Assembly: GCA_035559995.1 (NCBI GenBank)
Contig: DATMAM010000023.1
Span: forward strand, 52,724-116,723
Reading direction: 5' to 3'
DNA from: DATMAM01 sp035559995
GTDB taxonomy: Bacteria > Desulfobacterota > Binatia > UBA9968
Length of the DNA stretch: 64,000 nt
Below, piece after piece: positions 1 through 12,177 of the stretch. Within the stretch, counting starts at the first letter, position 1, and every line of letters starts with the position of its first letter. Position numbers and translations under genes: made by a program. The notes under the pieces were generated by a model. The model did no database searches, was not told the DNA's origin, and worked only from the letters and a program-made list of their open reading frames with translations.

Positions 1-2
1 CG

Positions 3-704
3 GCGCTGTTCATGCTGCTCGGCGGATTCGGCGCCGCGCTCGTGATCGTGCCGATGGCTGTCGAGGTTCCGCGCGGCGGTGTCATGGTCATGCTGGCGAG
101 CATCCTGCTTTTCGGCCTGGCATTTTTCAACGACGGAATCGTCAGCCGTCTGGAAGGTTTCTTGTTGGTGCTCGGCTGCGGCGCGCTGATGTTTCGCCTC
201 TACAAGACGGCGCCGCTTCTCCTCGAGCATTCCGCCGCGGAGATTGAGAAGCCGAACCGCCGGCGGGCGCTTTTTCTGATCGCGCTCGGGATCGCCGGAA
301 CGGTTGTCGGCGCCGAACTTTTGGTCGAGGGTGCAAGAGGCATCATCCGCAGTTTTGCGCTGTCGGAAACGTTCGTCGGCATGGCGGTCGTCGGGCTCGG
401 CGAGAGTCTGGAGGAAACGGCGCGGATGGTCGCGCCGGCGCGCCGAGGTCGCCACGACGTCGCGCTGGGAAACGTGGTGGGAACTACGGTGGCTTTGTCC
501 ACACTCAATTTGGGGCTGATCGCGCTGGTCAGCCCCATAACCGCGGATCCGTGGGTTTTGAGGTTCCATGCGCCGTATCTGGTCGCATGCGCCGTTGTTG
601 TGGGAATATTGTTGCTTGCGCTCAAGCGCCTCGGCCGGTGGGTCGGCGGCCTGCTGATCTTGCTCTACGTCGTTTATCTTGGAGTCAACCTGAGATACCT
701 CTAA
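3..704 (+). CDS. CaCA-family sodium/calcium-type antiporter, C-terminal part (5' end outside window)
   Basis: This is an integral membrane cation antiporter of the CaCA superfamily (YrbG-like). The frame is open to the left edge, so the first half with the alpha-1 repeat is missing. What remains is hydrophobic throughout. It holds the alpha-2 repeat, recognisable from GESLEETARMV followed by ALGNVVGTT, the counterpart of the usual GTSLPE...ALGNVVGSN. In this copy the usual Thr and Pro of that motif are both Glu, which could alter ion selectivity. After it come two more membrane spans and a short C-terminus. The ATG at 12 is probably internal. No neighbour suggests a specific ion, so the substrate is not assigned. 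Confidence 0.75.
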   Translation, partial: ALFMLLGGFGAALVIVPMAVEVPRGGVMVMLASILLFGLAFFNDGIVSRLEGFLLVLGCGALMFRLYKTAPLLLEHSAAEIEKPNRRRALFLIALGIAGTVVGAELLVEGARGIIRSFALSETFVGMAVVGLGESLEETARMVAPARRGRHDVALGNVVGTTVALSTLNLGLIALVSPITADPWVLRFHAPYLVACAVVVGILLLALKRLGRWVGGLLILLYVVYLGVNLRYL

Positions 705-1066
705 AGGCGGGCCACCTCCGGAGCCGGCCGTGGCGCAGCCCTCCTTCGACAAAGTGGGCCGCTTTTCTCTCGCGGTAAACAGAGCGTGGCGGCCACCATC
801 ACGGGCGCAGCGCGCAAAAACGGATCAGGCGGGACTCCGCTAAAGTCGCGCGATCGGCAATATCGGCAGCCAGTCTCCCAGCGGCCGCCCGTCGGCCGAC
901 GAGGCCCGGATCCAACGGGCGCGAGTCTCCCGCTTCGGCCGACAGCGAACAGATATGGCGCGCCGGCTTGAAGCCAGCATGGCGGACGACGCTACCGGCT
1001 CAGCGTTCGGTGAGATTCCGCTTGCCGGGCGCGGCGGCTCAAGTCTGGAAGCGCGGCCTGAGGAGG
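705..1066. other. Intergenic stretch without recognised gene
   Basis: The roughly 360 bases lie between a plus-strand and a minus-strand gene that end towards each other. Open frames occur on both strands, but their translations are Arg/Ser/Pro-rich and resemble no family I know. I see no hairpin with a T-run, no tRNA and no repeat. Confidence 0.4.
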
Positions 1067-2284
1067 TTATCGGATGGGGGCGCGGGAAGCGGCGGGACGG
1101 AGCAGTAAGGCCATGAGCGCGACGCTCGCGATCGAGAGAACTCCGAGAATCCAGAAAATCGTGGCGAGCTCGGTTGCCGCGAGGAGAATGCCCACGATGG
1201 ACGTCGACGCCGTTTTCGACACTTGCTGCAGCAGCCGGTCGAACGAGACGATGCCGCCGCGGAGCTCGCGCGGCGCCATTTGCGTGAGCAGGCTCTTCTG
1301 CATCGGTGAGACGATGCCGTTTGCGATTCCATAAAAAAAGAGCGCGGCCCCGACCAAGCCGACGGTCGGCAAGAGCGGTACCGCCACGAGGGCAGCGCCG
1401 CTGACGAGGAACGCAAAGAACAAAAGCTTCGTGGCGTCGGACAGCGCCGCGAGACGGCCCGCCTGGCTGGAAGTCAGCATCGCGCCCGCAGAGAAAAAAA
1501 TGTAGAGCAGGCCGGCCGTTGCCGTCGAGATCCCGTGGGTTCTCACGAGAAAAAGAGGAAAGTAGGTGAGAAAGCCGTAGTCGAGAAAGAAACGGAGGAA
1601 GCCGGCAAAAAACGCAACCACAAGCCGGGGATGGCGCGTCAAATGCAGGACATCTTTCACGTAAGCCGCCGCTCCCGCCGCGTTGGTTCCTCTGGTTTCC
1701 GGCAGCCAGAGAAAAGCCAAAACGCCGAGCGGAATCGCCAAAGCGTAAAAGACAAACGGCCAGTACCAGGCCACTGCGGCGAGAATGCCACCCAGGGGAG
1801 GCATGACGAGATATCCGACGCGGTCCAGAAAAACCTTCAGCCCCTGCCCGCCGACCTCCTTCGAGCCTTCGAGGGTGTCGCCAATCAGAACGATCGTGAG
1901 CGGAATGACGGCGCTGAACGCAACGCCCTGGGCGGCGCGCAAAGCGAGGACCCAGAAAAAGCTCGGCGCCCAGGCGATCGCCGCGCCGGCAATGCCGTAA
2001 ACGATGAGCCCGCACGCGAGCAGGAGGCGGCGCCCGTAGAGATCCGCGACCATGCCAAAGAGCGGAGAAAGCACGATCGCCGGTGCCGTATAAAGCGTCA
2101 TCACGAGCGCCAGCGCGGAATCGCTGACCCCAAACGGCCCCGTCATTGCCGGCAGCGCCGGCTGAATGAAATTCACGCCCATGATCAGAGCCAGGCTGGA
2201 GGCGTAGGTAATGGCAAGCGTGCGCCGCTGCGCGGATGCGAGCTCGCCGAGGCCAAACAGTTGCGGGAGAGAGACGGCGCGCAT
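1067..2284 (-). CDS. Major facilitator superfamily transporter
   Basis: A 405-residue MFS permease of the inner membrane with about 12 hydrophobic spans. The loop-2-3 motif reads GMVADLYGRR, the classic MFS signature, and a long polar loop separates the two six-helix halves near residue 200. The family moves small molecules by proton exchange; the drug-efflux-like layout suggests export, but the substrate cannot be read from sequence. The frame is open 54 codons further upstream, but that extension is not membrane-like. The ATG at 2284, followed by MRAVSLPQLF, gives a normal MFS N-terminus. The gene stands alone and is divergent from the glycosyltransferase. Confidence 0.85.
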   Translation of the reverse strand: MRAVSLPQLFGLGELASAQRRTLAITYASSLALIMGVNFIQPALPAMTGPFGVSDSALALVMTLYTAPAIVLSPLFGMVADLYGRRLLLACGLIVYGIAGAAIAWAPSFFWVLALRAAQGVAFSAVIPLTIVLIGDTLEGSKEVGGQGLKVFLDRVGYLVMPPLGGILAAVAWYWPFVFYALAIPLGVLAFLWLPETRGTNAAGAAAYVKDVLHLTRHPRLVVAFFAGFLRFFLDYGFLTYFPLFLVRTHGISTATAGLLYIFFSAGAMLTSSQAGRLAALSDATKLLFFAFLVSGAALVAVPLLPTVGLVGAALFFYGIANGIVSPMQKSLLTQMAPRELRGGIVSFDRLLQQVSKTASTSIVGILLAATELATIFWILGVLSIASVALMALLLRPAASRAPIR

Positions 2285-2621
2285 GGAAAAGTGCGCCGAA
2301 TGTAGTTGAACGCGGCGAAAAAAGCAACGAGCCGTTTCGGTTGCGCGGAGGAAAGAGCGGCAAGGCGCCGGCGTCGGCCGGACCGGTGGCCGGATTGCAT
2401 CCGCGGCCGGCTCAAAAACGGCCGGCTCTGAAGCGTGCGGGCCCACGCGAAGTCCCTCCGGGAGCCATTCGCATTAAAAGGGAAAGCCGAGGGCGCGAGA
2501 CGCTTCGCGAGAGGCGGCGGGATGACACGCGCCTGCTTGGACGCGAGGCGCCGGCGAACCCTACTTTAGCGCGGCTCGAGATCGTTGACTTTGGCGGCGG
2601 GCAAAAGCTAGGAAAAGAAGC
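2285..2621. other. Divergent intergenic region between MFS and glycosyltransferase genes
   Basis: About 337 bases between two divergently transcribed genes, so it should hold the promoters of both. I could not identify a convincing -35/-10 pair, operator or RNA element. The open frames running through it are extensions or shadows of flanking genes. Confidence 0.35.
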
Positions 2622-3473
2622 GTGGGACCGGAGATCAGCGTCGTTATCCCGACGTACAACCGCCGCGAGATGGTACGCGAGGCCATCGAGTCGGTTCTGC
2701 GGCAGACGTGCCGCGACTTTGAGTTGATCGTGGTCGACGACGGCTCGGAGGACGGCACCGGCGCTCTTCTTGCGCGCTATGGGGAAAAGCTTAGGCTGTG
2801 CGCTCAGCCTCATCGCGGTGTCGCCGCGGCGCGCAATCGCGGCGTTCAGGAGTCGCGAGGGTATTATCTGGCTTTCTTGGATTCGGATGATCTCTGGCTT
2901 CCGCGCAAGCTGGAAGTTCAGCTCGCTTTCATGCGCGAAAACCCGTCGATCGAGATCTGCCAGACGGAGGAGATCTGGTACAGGAACGGCGTGCGGGTAA
3001 ATCCCAGGGTGAAACACCGCAAGCCCTCGGGAGACATTTTTCGCGCGAGTCTCGAGCTTTGCCTCGTGAGCCCTTCCGCGGTGATGATGACGCGAAGTCT
3101 GTTTGAGAGCGCGGGCGGGTTCGACGAGTCGTTTCCGGCGTGCGAAGACTACGATCTGTGGCTGAGGATCGCGCGCTTCTATCCCGTGGCGCTGATCGCT
3201 GAGCCGCTTGTGATCAAGAGGGGAGGCCACAGCGATCAGCTGTCGCGTTCGCTTTGGGGTCTCGACCGCTTTCGCGCGCGCTCTCTCCAGAAGCTCCTTG
3301 ACGCGGGGCTCGAAGGAGAAAGGCGCGAGTGGGTGATGGAGGCGCTTCGGCGTAAAGCGGCCATCCTGAGCCGGGGAGCGCGCAAGCGGGGCAACGAGGA
3401 GGCGGCGCGGGCCTACGAAGCCGTTTTAGAATCGTGCGCGGTGAGTGGAGCGAAATGGCACGACCGTTTTTAG
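2622..3473 (+). CDS. Family 2 glycosyltransferase
   Basis: A 283-residue GT-A fold glycosyltransferase. It starts with the typical ISVVIPTYNRREMV strand-loop, followed by VVDDGSEDGTG (nucleotide-sugar binding) and the metal-binding FLDSDD loop near residue 90. A CEDYDLWLRIA segment further on matches the acceptor-side ED motif of family 2. There is no membrane segment, so it is probably cytoplasmic and may act on a lipid-linked or polysaccharide acceptor. The start is the GTG at 2622, chosen because the family begins directly before ISVVIPTYN. The 3' end overlaps the next gene by 19 bases, which suggests translational coupling with the unknown protein and the SPL-like gene. Confidence 0.85.
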   Translation: MGPEISVVIPTYNRREMVREAIESVLRQTCRDFELIVVDDGSEDGTGALLARYGEKLRLCAQPHRGVAAARNRGVQESRGYYLAFLDSDDLWLPRKLEVQLAFMRENPSIEICQTEEIWYRNGVRVNPRVKHRKPSGDIFRASLELCLVSPSAVMMTRSLFESAGGFDESFPACEDYDLWLRIARFYPVALIAEPLVIKRGGHSDQLSRSLWGLDRFRARSLQKLLDAGLEGERREWVMEALRRKAAILSRGARKRGNEEAARAYEAVLESCAVSGAKWHDRF

Positions 3474-4018
3474 ATTACGCGCGCGCAAAGGGTTTTCGCG
3501 AGACGACCGTCAAGCGTTTTTTGTCGCTCGAGGAGGGAGCGCAGCGAGCGGTTGCGGCGATCGTCGTTCCGCTCAAGGCGAGCGAGAACCACGTTCGGGA
3601 TATGCTCGACTGGCTGGAGGAAATTTGCCTCCGCGACGGCGTCGCGATCGACGAGCTATTGTCCAGAGAGGCGTTCGCCGCGATCATGGGCGATGCGCGC
3701 CTCGGGCGGAGCGACAAGCTCAAACGCGTGAAGGAAGAGCTTCGCAGGATACGATTCCCGCGATTGAGCTGGGTCGAGGGCGAAATCGCGAGGCGAATTC
3801 GCGCGCTCAAGCTCGACCCGCGCACCGAGATGACGGTTCCGAAAGGCCTCGAGGGAGGATGGTTGGCGGTGCAGCTGAGGGCGCGCAGCCAGGATGAATT
3901 GAAAAGATTGCTCGCCGTTCTGTCGGAGGCGGCGGCGACAGGCGAGGTCAGAGAGATTTTTACGCTTATCGCCAACGGCGGCCTCGAGGAGCCGCAGACA
4001 GGCAATGGAACCATTTAG
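3455..4018 (+). CDS. Conserved-looking hypothetical protein upstream of SPL-like gene
   Basis: A 187-residue soluble, strongly charged and mostly helical protein that I do not recognise. The ATG at 3455 (MARPFLDYARAKGF) is preferred; a GTG at 3434 is a possible longer start. It has no signal peptide, cysteine motif or obvious catalytic signature. Its start lies inside the end of the glycosyltransferase, and its end overlaps the SPL-like gene by 14 bases. The three genes are therefore almost certainly one transcript with coupled translation. It may be a partner of the radical SAM protein, which is an inference from the overlap alone. Confidence 0.65.
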   Translation: MARPFLDYARAKGFRETTVKRFLSLEEGAQRAVAAIVVPLKASENHVRDMLDWLEEICLRDGVAIDELLSREAFAAIMGDARLGRSDKLKRVKEELRRIRFPRLSWVEGEIARRIRALKLDPRTEMTVPKGLEGGWLAVQLRARSQDELKRLLAVLSEAAATGEVREIFTLIANGGLEEPQTGNGTI

Positions 4019-5096
4019 ACCCAGCCGCGTTTTCGTGGAACGAGGCTGCGAGGCAAGCCCGATCCTGCGGAACTTAAGGAGAGCTCTTGCCGACGTCCCG
4101 TTCGAATTCTTCGAGCGGGGGGCCTTCTCGTTCGCGCGAGCCGGGAACGGCGCCGATTCGTTCGGAAACGCCAAGCGAAGCCTCTTTTTGACGCGCCACA
4201 AGGGGGAGTTCTTAAAAAAATGTCCCGGGAGCGAGGGGCAGGTTTGCTGCAACTACTTCGTCATCAACTTTGCGAGCAACTGCCCGATGGACTGCAGCTA
4301 CTGCTACCTCCAGGAATATCTGGCCGAGAACCCGGCACTGAAAGTTTTCGCCAATATCGATGATCTCATCGCCGAGGCCGATGAGCTTCTCAGCCGCCAC
4401 CGGCGGTTCTTTTTTCGCATCGGCACGGGCGAGATCACCGACAGCTTGGCGCTCGAGCCCTACATCGGCTTCTGCCGGGAGCTGATTCCGTTCTTCGCGC
4501 GCCAGCCGAACGTTCTTCTGGAATTAAAAACCAAGAGCGACTGCGTGGAGAACCTCCTCGACCTCGACCCGAACGAGCGCATCGTCGTTTCCTGGTCGAT
4601 GAACCCCGAGCGCGTCGTGGCCGCCGACGAGCACCGGACGGCGTCGCTGGAAGAGAGAATTTGGGCGGCGCGCCGCTGCCAGGAGGCGGGCTACAAGCTC
4701 GGCTTTCACTTCGATCCGATGATCGAGTACCCGGGCTGGGAAGAAGACTATCGCTCGATGGTGGAAAAAATTTTTGCCGCGGTCGATTTTCGCCGCGTCG
4801 CGTGGCTCAGCATGGGCGTTCTCCGCCAGACGCCGGGTCTCAGGCGCGCGATGCGCGAGCGGTTTCCGCAAACGCGGCTCCTCACGGGCGAGCAGGTTTT
4901 CTGCCCGGACGGCAAGTTCCGCTATTTTCAGCCGCTGCGCGTGGCGATGTACCGAAAAATGCTTGGCTGGATTCGCGCGCTCGCCCCGCTGCCTCCGGTT
5001 TATCTCTGCATGGAATCGCGCGCGGTCTGGGAGCAGGTCTTCGGGTTTGTCCCCCCCTGCGAAAAAGAGCTGGGCAACCAGCTCGCCCACTTCTGA
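4005..5096 (+). CDS. Spore photoproduct lyase family radical SAM protein
   Basis: A 363-residue radical SAM enzyme related to SplB, the lyase that reverses the thymine dimer of UV-irradiated spore DNA. The 4Fe-4S cluster motif is CPMDCSYC (C93, C97, C100). The following YLQ, the AGYKLGFHFDP segment and the YP/FPQTRL region near residue 280 match SPL proteins. SplB of Bacillus donates a hydrogen atom from a cysteine (C141); the aligned place here reads RIGTGEITD, with Gly140 instead. So this is an SPL relative that either repairs by another route or has another substrate. It overlaps the preceding unknown gene. No sporulation genes are visible in the window. Confidence 0.85.
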   Translation: MEPFRPSRVFVERGCEASPILRNLRRALADVPFEFFERGAFSFARAGNGADSFGNAKRSLFLTRHKGEFLKKCPGSEGQVCCNYFVINFASNCPMDCSYCYLQEYLAENPALKVFANIDDLIAEADELLSRHRRFFFRIGTGEITDSLALEPYIGFCRELIPFFARQPNVLLELKTKSDCVENLLDLDPNERIVVSWSMNPERVVAADEHRTASLEERIWAARRCQEAGYKLGFHFDPMIEYPGWEEDYRSMVEKIFAAVDFRRVAWLSMGVLRQTPGLRRAMRERFPQTRLLTGEQVFCPDGKFRYFQPLRVAMYRKMLGWIRALAPLPPVYLCMESRAVWEQVFGFVPPCEKELGNQLAHF

Positions 5097-5153
5097 TCAC
5101 TCGCGGAAAGAAGCCGGCCGCGATTGCCGGCCGGCGCTTGTCCGCCGCGACAC

Positions 5154-5183
5154 TTGTCTCAAATGTCTCGAATCGTGTATTTT
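5154..5183 (+). promoter_or_regulatory. Candidate sigma70-type promoter of secA
   Basis: TTGTCT (5154-5159) and TATTTT (5178-5183) are separated by 18 bases in an AT-richer patch, about 50 bases before the secA start. The match to consensus is moderate. Confidence 0.35.
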
Positions 5184-5233
5184 ATTAACGACTGCGCTGC
5201 CGCCACAAAGCGCGCGTTCGCGCCCCGAATCCT

Positions 5234-8824
<3,591 letters not shown>

Positions 8825-8947
8825 GCGAGGATCGAGGATCCAAAAAAGAAACGACCAACGGCCGGGGACGGCTGAACCGCAAGCCGCCCGAAGCGCAGGC
8901 CCGGGCGCGAGGGCCGCTGTCGGAGGCACGATCACGCGGCCGTATTT

Positions 8948-10396
8948 TCACTCGGTCGCGAGCTTGCTTCGCAGCCTTTCGTTCACGGTCTTGGGGTTCG
9001 CCCTTCCCCGGGTCGCCTTCATTACCTGCCCGACAAGAAAAGCAAAGACCTTTTCGTTGCCGGAGCGGTACTCTTGGACCTGCTTGGCGTAAGACCGTAG
9101 AACCTCGTCGATCGCGGTCTCGATACTGCTCGCGTCGCTGACCTGCTCGAGGCCCTTATCGCGCACGATCGCCTGCGGGCTTGAACCCTCGCCGGCCGCC
9201 ATCGACGCAAAGACCGTCTTGGCGGTTTTGCCGCTGATCTTTTCCTCGTCGACCATGCGCACAAGTTCCGCCAACGATTGCGGCGGAATCGGCCAGGCCG
9301 TGATCCGCAGATCTTCATCGAGCCTTTTTTCTTTGATCACGCGGAAGAGATCGCCCATGATCCAGTTGCTGAGCGCCTTCGGGTGCGGATGCGCTTTGAC
9401 CGCGGCTTCAAAATAGTCGGCCACGTCTCTGCGGCTCGTGAGGAGCTCCGCGTCATAGGCCGGAAGCCCGTACTGGGCGACGAACCGCTCCTTGCGGGCG
9501 GTCGGAAGCTCGGGCAGCTCGGCGGCGATCTCCTCGATCCATGACTCCTCGATCACCAGCGGCAAAAGGTCGGGATCGGGAAAGTAGCGGTAGTCGTGCG
9601 CGTACTCTTTGGTCCGCATCGCCCGGGTGACCTCGCGCTCGGCGTCCCACAGGCGCGTCTCCTGCGCCAGGTGGCCTCCTTCTTCAAGGATTCGGGTTTG
9701 CCGGTGAATCTCGTACTCCAGCGCCTTCTCGACCGCCTTGAACGAGTTCAAGTTCTTGATTTCGACCTTGACGCCGAACGCCTCGCTTCCCCGCGGCCTG
9801 ACCGAAACGTTCGCGTCGCAGCGAAAGCTCCCTTCCTCCATGTTGCCGTCGCAAATTTCCAGGTACTGCAAGATGGCGCGCAAGGTTCTGAGATAACGCA
9901 CGGCCTCGTCGCTCGTGCGCATGTCCGGCTCGCTGACGATCTCGAGCAGCGGCACGCCGGCGCGATTCAAATCGACGAGGCTAAAATCTTTGCCGGCGTC
10001 GTGAATGCTTTTGCCCGCGTCCTCCTCCATGTGAATGCGGGTCAGGCGAACCTTTTTCTTGCCGCCGTCGGCGGCAATCTCGACGTAGCCGTGCGCGCAC
10101 AGCGGGAGCTCGTACTGGCTGATCTGGTATCCCTTGGGGAGGTCGGGATAAAAATAATTCTTGCGCGCCCAGCGGCTGTAGCGCGCGATGCGGCAGTTGG
10201 TCGCAAGCCCGGCGCGGATCGCGAAGCGCACGACTTCACGGTTGAGCACCGGCAGCACGCCGGGAAAGCCGGCGCAGACCGGGCAGACGTTGTGATTGGG
10301 CGCCGCGCCGAACCGGGTCGAGCAGCCGCAGAAAATCTTCGACTGCGTGAGCAGCTCCGCGTGGACTTCCAGCCCGATGACGGCCTCGTAGGTCAT
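8948..10396 (-). CDS. gatB: Asp-tRNA(Asn)/Glu-tRNA(Gln) amidotransferase subunit B
   Basis: GatB binds mischarged Glu-tRNA(Gln) or Asp-tRNA(Asn) and activates its side chain for amidation by ammonia from GatA. The 482-residue protein begins MTYEAVIGLEVHAELLTQSK, with the zinc-site pairs CGCS and CPVC shortly after. Then come WARKNYFYPDLPKGYQIS and, later, RCDANVSVRP, all hallmark blocks. The YqeY-like tail domain ends the protein. I chose the ATG at 10396 because family members start at this point; a GTG at 10417 would add seven residues. It is the last gene of gatC-gatA-gatB, separated from gatA by a 320-base repeat tract. Confidence 0.95.
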   Translation of the reverse strand: MTYEAVIGLEVHAELLTQSKIFCGCSTRFGAAPNHNVCPVCAGFPGVLPVLNREVVRFAIRAGLATNCRIARYSRWARKNYFYPDLPKGYQISQYELPLCAHGYVEIAADGGKKKVRLTRIHMEEDAGKSIHDAGKDFSLVDLNRAGVPLLEIVSEPDMRTSDEAVRYLRTLRAILQYLEICDGNMEEGSFRCDANVSVRPRGSEAFGVKVEIKNLNSFKAVEKALEYEIHRQTRILEEGGHLAQETRLWDAEREVTRAMRTKEYAHDYRYFPDPDLLPLVIEESWIEEIAAELPELPTARKERFVAQYGLPAYDAELLTSRRDVADYFEAAVKAHPHPKALSNWIMGDLFRVIKEKRLDEDLRITAWPIPPQSLAELVRMVDEEKISGKTAKTVFASMAAGEGSSPQAIVRDKGLEQVSDASSIETAIDEVLRSYAKQVQEYRSGNEKVFAFLVGQVMKATRGRANPKTVNERLRSKLATE

Positions 10397-10417
10397 AGTG
10401 AAGGAGCCGGGATTCAC

Positions 10418-10716
10418 GATACAGAATACAGAATTCAGGATGCAGAATTCAGAATACGGGATTCAGAATACAGAACCAGACACGCCGGCTTTTGCATTCT
10501 GCATTCTGAATTCTGGCTTCTGAATTCTGGCTTCTGACGATTGAGGATACAGAATACAGAATTCAGGATACAGAATTCAGAATACGGGATTCAGAATACA
10601 GGATTCAGAATACAGAGCCAGACACGCCGGCTTTTGCATTCTGACTTCTGAGTTCTGAATTCTGACTTCTGGCTTCTGACTTCTGCCTTCTGCCTTCTGA
10701 CCGGCTTCTGCCAATC
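10418..10716. repeat. Duplicated palindromic low-complexity repeat between gatA and gatB
   Basis: Two copies start at 10418 and 10546 (128-base period). Each has a purine-rich arm made of variants of ATTCAGAATACAG and CAGAATTC. A shared centre AGACACGCCGGCTTTTGCA follows, then a pyrimidine-rich arm of TTCTGAATTCTGG variants that is roughly the reverse complement of the first arm. The second copy has an extra GGATTCAGAATACAG unit and a longer tail of TTCTGCC repeats. Each copy could fold into a long imperfect hairpin in the gatCAB transcript. No coding potential is evident. Confidence 0.85.
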
Positions 10717-12177
10717 TCACTCCAACTGCGGTTTTTTCCTATGCCACTCGGTGGCCTGCTCGTACGCATGCGCCACCCTGAGGATGGTGCTCTCGTCAAA
10801 GTGCCGGGCGATCATCTGCAGGCCCACCGGCAGGCCCCTCGCGTCGAAACCGCAGGGGATCGACATTGCCGGAAGGCCGGCCAGATTCGCCGAGATCGTA
10901 AAAATGTCCGAGAGGTACATCTGTAAAGGATCGGCGATCTTCGCGCCGACGGGAAAAGCCGTCGTCGGGGAGGTGGGGGTCACGATGACGTCGCATCTTT
11001 TGAACGCCTCGGCGAAGTCGTTTTTGATGAGCGCCCGCACTTTTTGCGCCTTCAAATAGTACGCGTCGTAGTAGCCGGCCGACAGCGCGTAAGTGCCGAG
11101 CATGATCCTGCGCTTGACCTCGGGACCGAAGCCCGTGGCGCGCGACTTGATGTAGGTATCGGCGAGGTCGGCGGCACGCGCGCGAAGGCCGTATCTCATG
11201 CCGTCGTAGCGCGCGAGGTTCGAACTCGCCTCCGCCGTGGCGATGAGGTAGTACGTGGCGACGGCATACTCGGTGTGCGGCAGCGAAACCTCCTCGACCG
11301 GCATTCCGAGCCGCTCGAGCGCCCCGCATGCCGCGCGCACAGCCGCCTCGACGTCGGGTTCCATTCCGCTGACAAAGTATTCGCGCGGCACCCCGACGCG
11401 CAATCCCCGCGCGTCTCCGTCCAGCGCCGCGCTGTAGTCCGGAACGGCGGCGCGCACGGAAGTGGAGTCGGCGGGGTCGTGACCCGCCAAAGCTTGCAGG
11501 AGCAGCGCGCAGTCCCGGACATCCTTGGTGAGCGGCCCGACCTGGTCGAGAGAGGAAGCAAAGGCGATGACCCCGTAGCGGCTCACGCGACCGTAGGTGG
11601 GTTTTAAGCCGACGATGCCGCAGAATGCCGCCGGCTGGCGAATCGAACCGCCGGTATCGGTTCCCAGGGCCGCGGCGCACTGGCCGGCGGCCACCGCCGC
11701 GGCTGAGCCGCCGGAGGAACCGCCGGGCACGCGCTCCAAATTCCACGGATTACGCGTGACGGCAAACGCCGAGTTCTCGGTCGACGAGCCCATGGCAAAT
11801 TCGTCCATGTTGGTTTTGCCCACGATCACCGCGCCTGCCTCCTTCAGTTTCATGACGGCAGTGGCGTCGTAGGGCGGGATGAAATTGGCGAGGATGCGAG
11901 AGGCGCAGGTCGTTCGAACTCCGGCGGTCAAAAAAATGTCCTTGATCGCGATCGGAATACCGAGGAGCGGGTTGATCCTTTCCCGGCTAGCGAAGCGGAG
12001 GTCGGCGGCGGCGGCCTCGGCCAGCGCCGACTCGCGGCAAAGCGTGATGTAACAGTTTAGCCTTTCTTCCGTCTGGTCGATGCGTTCGAATACCGACTGC
12101 GCAAGTTCCCGCGCCGAGACCTCGCGCCGCTTGAGCCTGTCGTGAAGCTCGTGGATGGTGAGGCCGGCCAGGTTCAT
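10717..12177 (-). CDS. gatA: Asp-tRNA(Asn)/Glu-tRNA(Gln) amidotransferase subunit A
   Basis: GatA is the amidase subunit that releases ammonia from glutamine for the tRNA-dependent amidation carried out with GatB. The 486-residue protein has the complete amidase-signature triad: Lys79 in PIAIKD, Ser154 in VPGGSSGGS and Ser178 in TDTGGS, at the same numbers as in well-studied bacterial GatA proteins. The SAGYYDAYYLKA block and the C-terminal GLPVGLQMIA are also present. It overlaps the end of gatC by four bases (ATG within the stop region), so translation is coupled. With gatB and gatC it indicates the indirect route to Gln-tRNA and/or Asn-tRNA. Confidence 0.96.
   Translation of the reverse strand: MNLAGLTIHELHDRLKRREVSARELAQSVFERIDQTEERLNCYITLCRESALAEAAAADLRFASRERINPLLGIPIAIKDIFLTAGVRTTCASRILANFIPPYDATAVMKLKEAGAVIVGKTNMDEFAMGSSTENSAFAVTRNPWNLERVPGGSSGGSAAAVAAGQCAAALGTDTGGSIRQPAAFCGIVGLKPTYGRVSRYGVIAFASSLDQVGPLTKDVRDCALLLQALAGHDPADSTSVRAAVPDYSAALDGDARGLRVGVPREYFVSGMEPDVEAAVRAACGALERLGMPVEEVSLPHTEYAVATYYLIATAEASSNLARYDGMRYGLRARAADLADTYIKSRATGFGPEVKRRIMLGTYALSAGYYDAYYLKAQKVRALIKNDFAEAFKRCDVIVTPTSPTTAFPVGAKIADPLQMYLSDIFTISANLAGLPAMSIPCGFDARGLPVGLQMIARHFDESTILRVAHAYEQATEWHRKKPQLE

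Noticed and set aside
5112..5135. Rho-independent terminator after the SPL-like gene
   Set aside because: GCCGGC repeats give an imperfect stem, but no T-run follows, so I did not call it.
10418..10716. CRISPR array
   Set aside because: The repeats are short, degenerate and contiguous, without unique spacers of constant length, and there are no cas genes.
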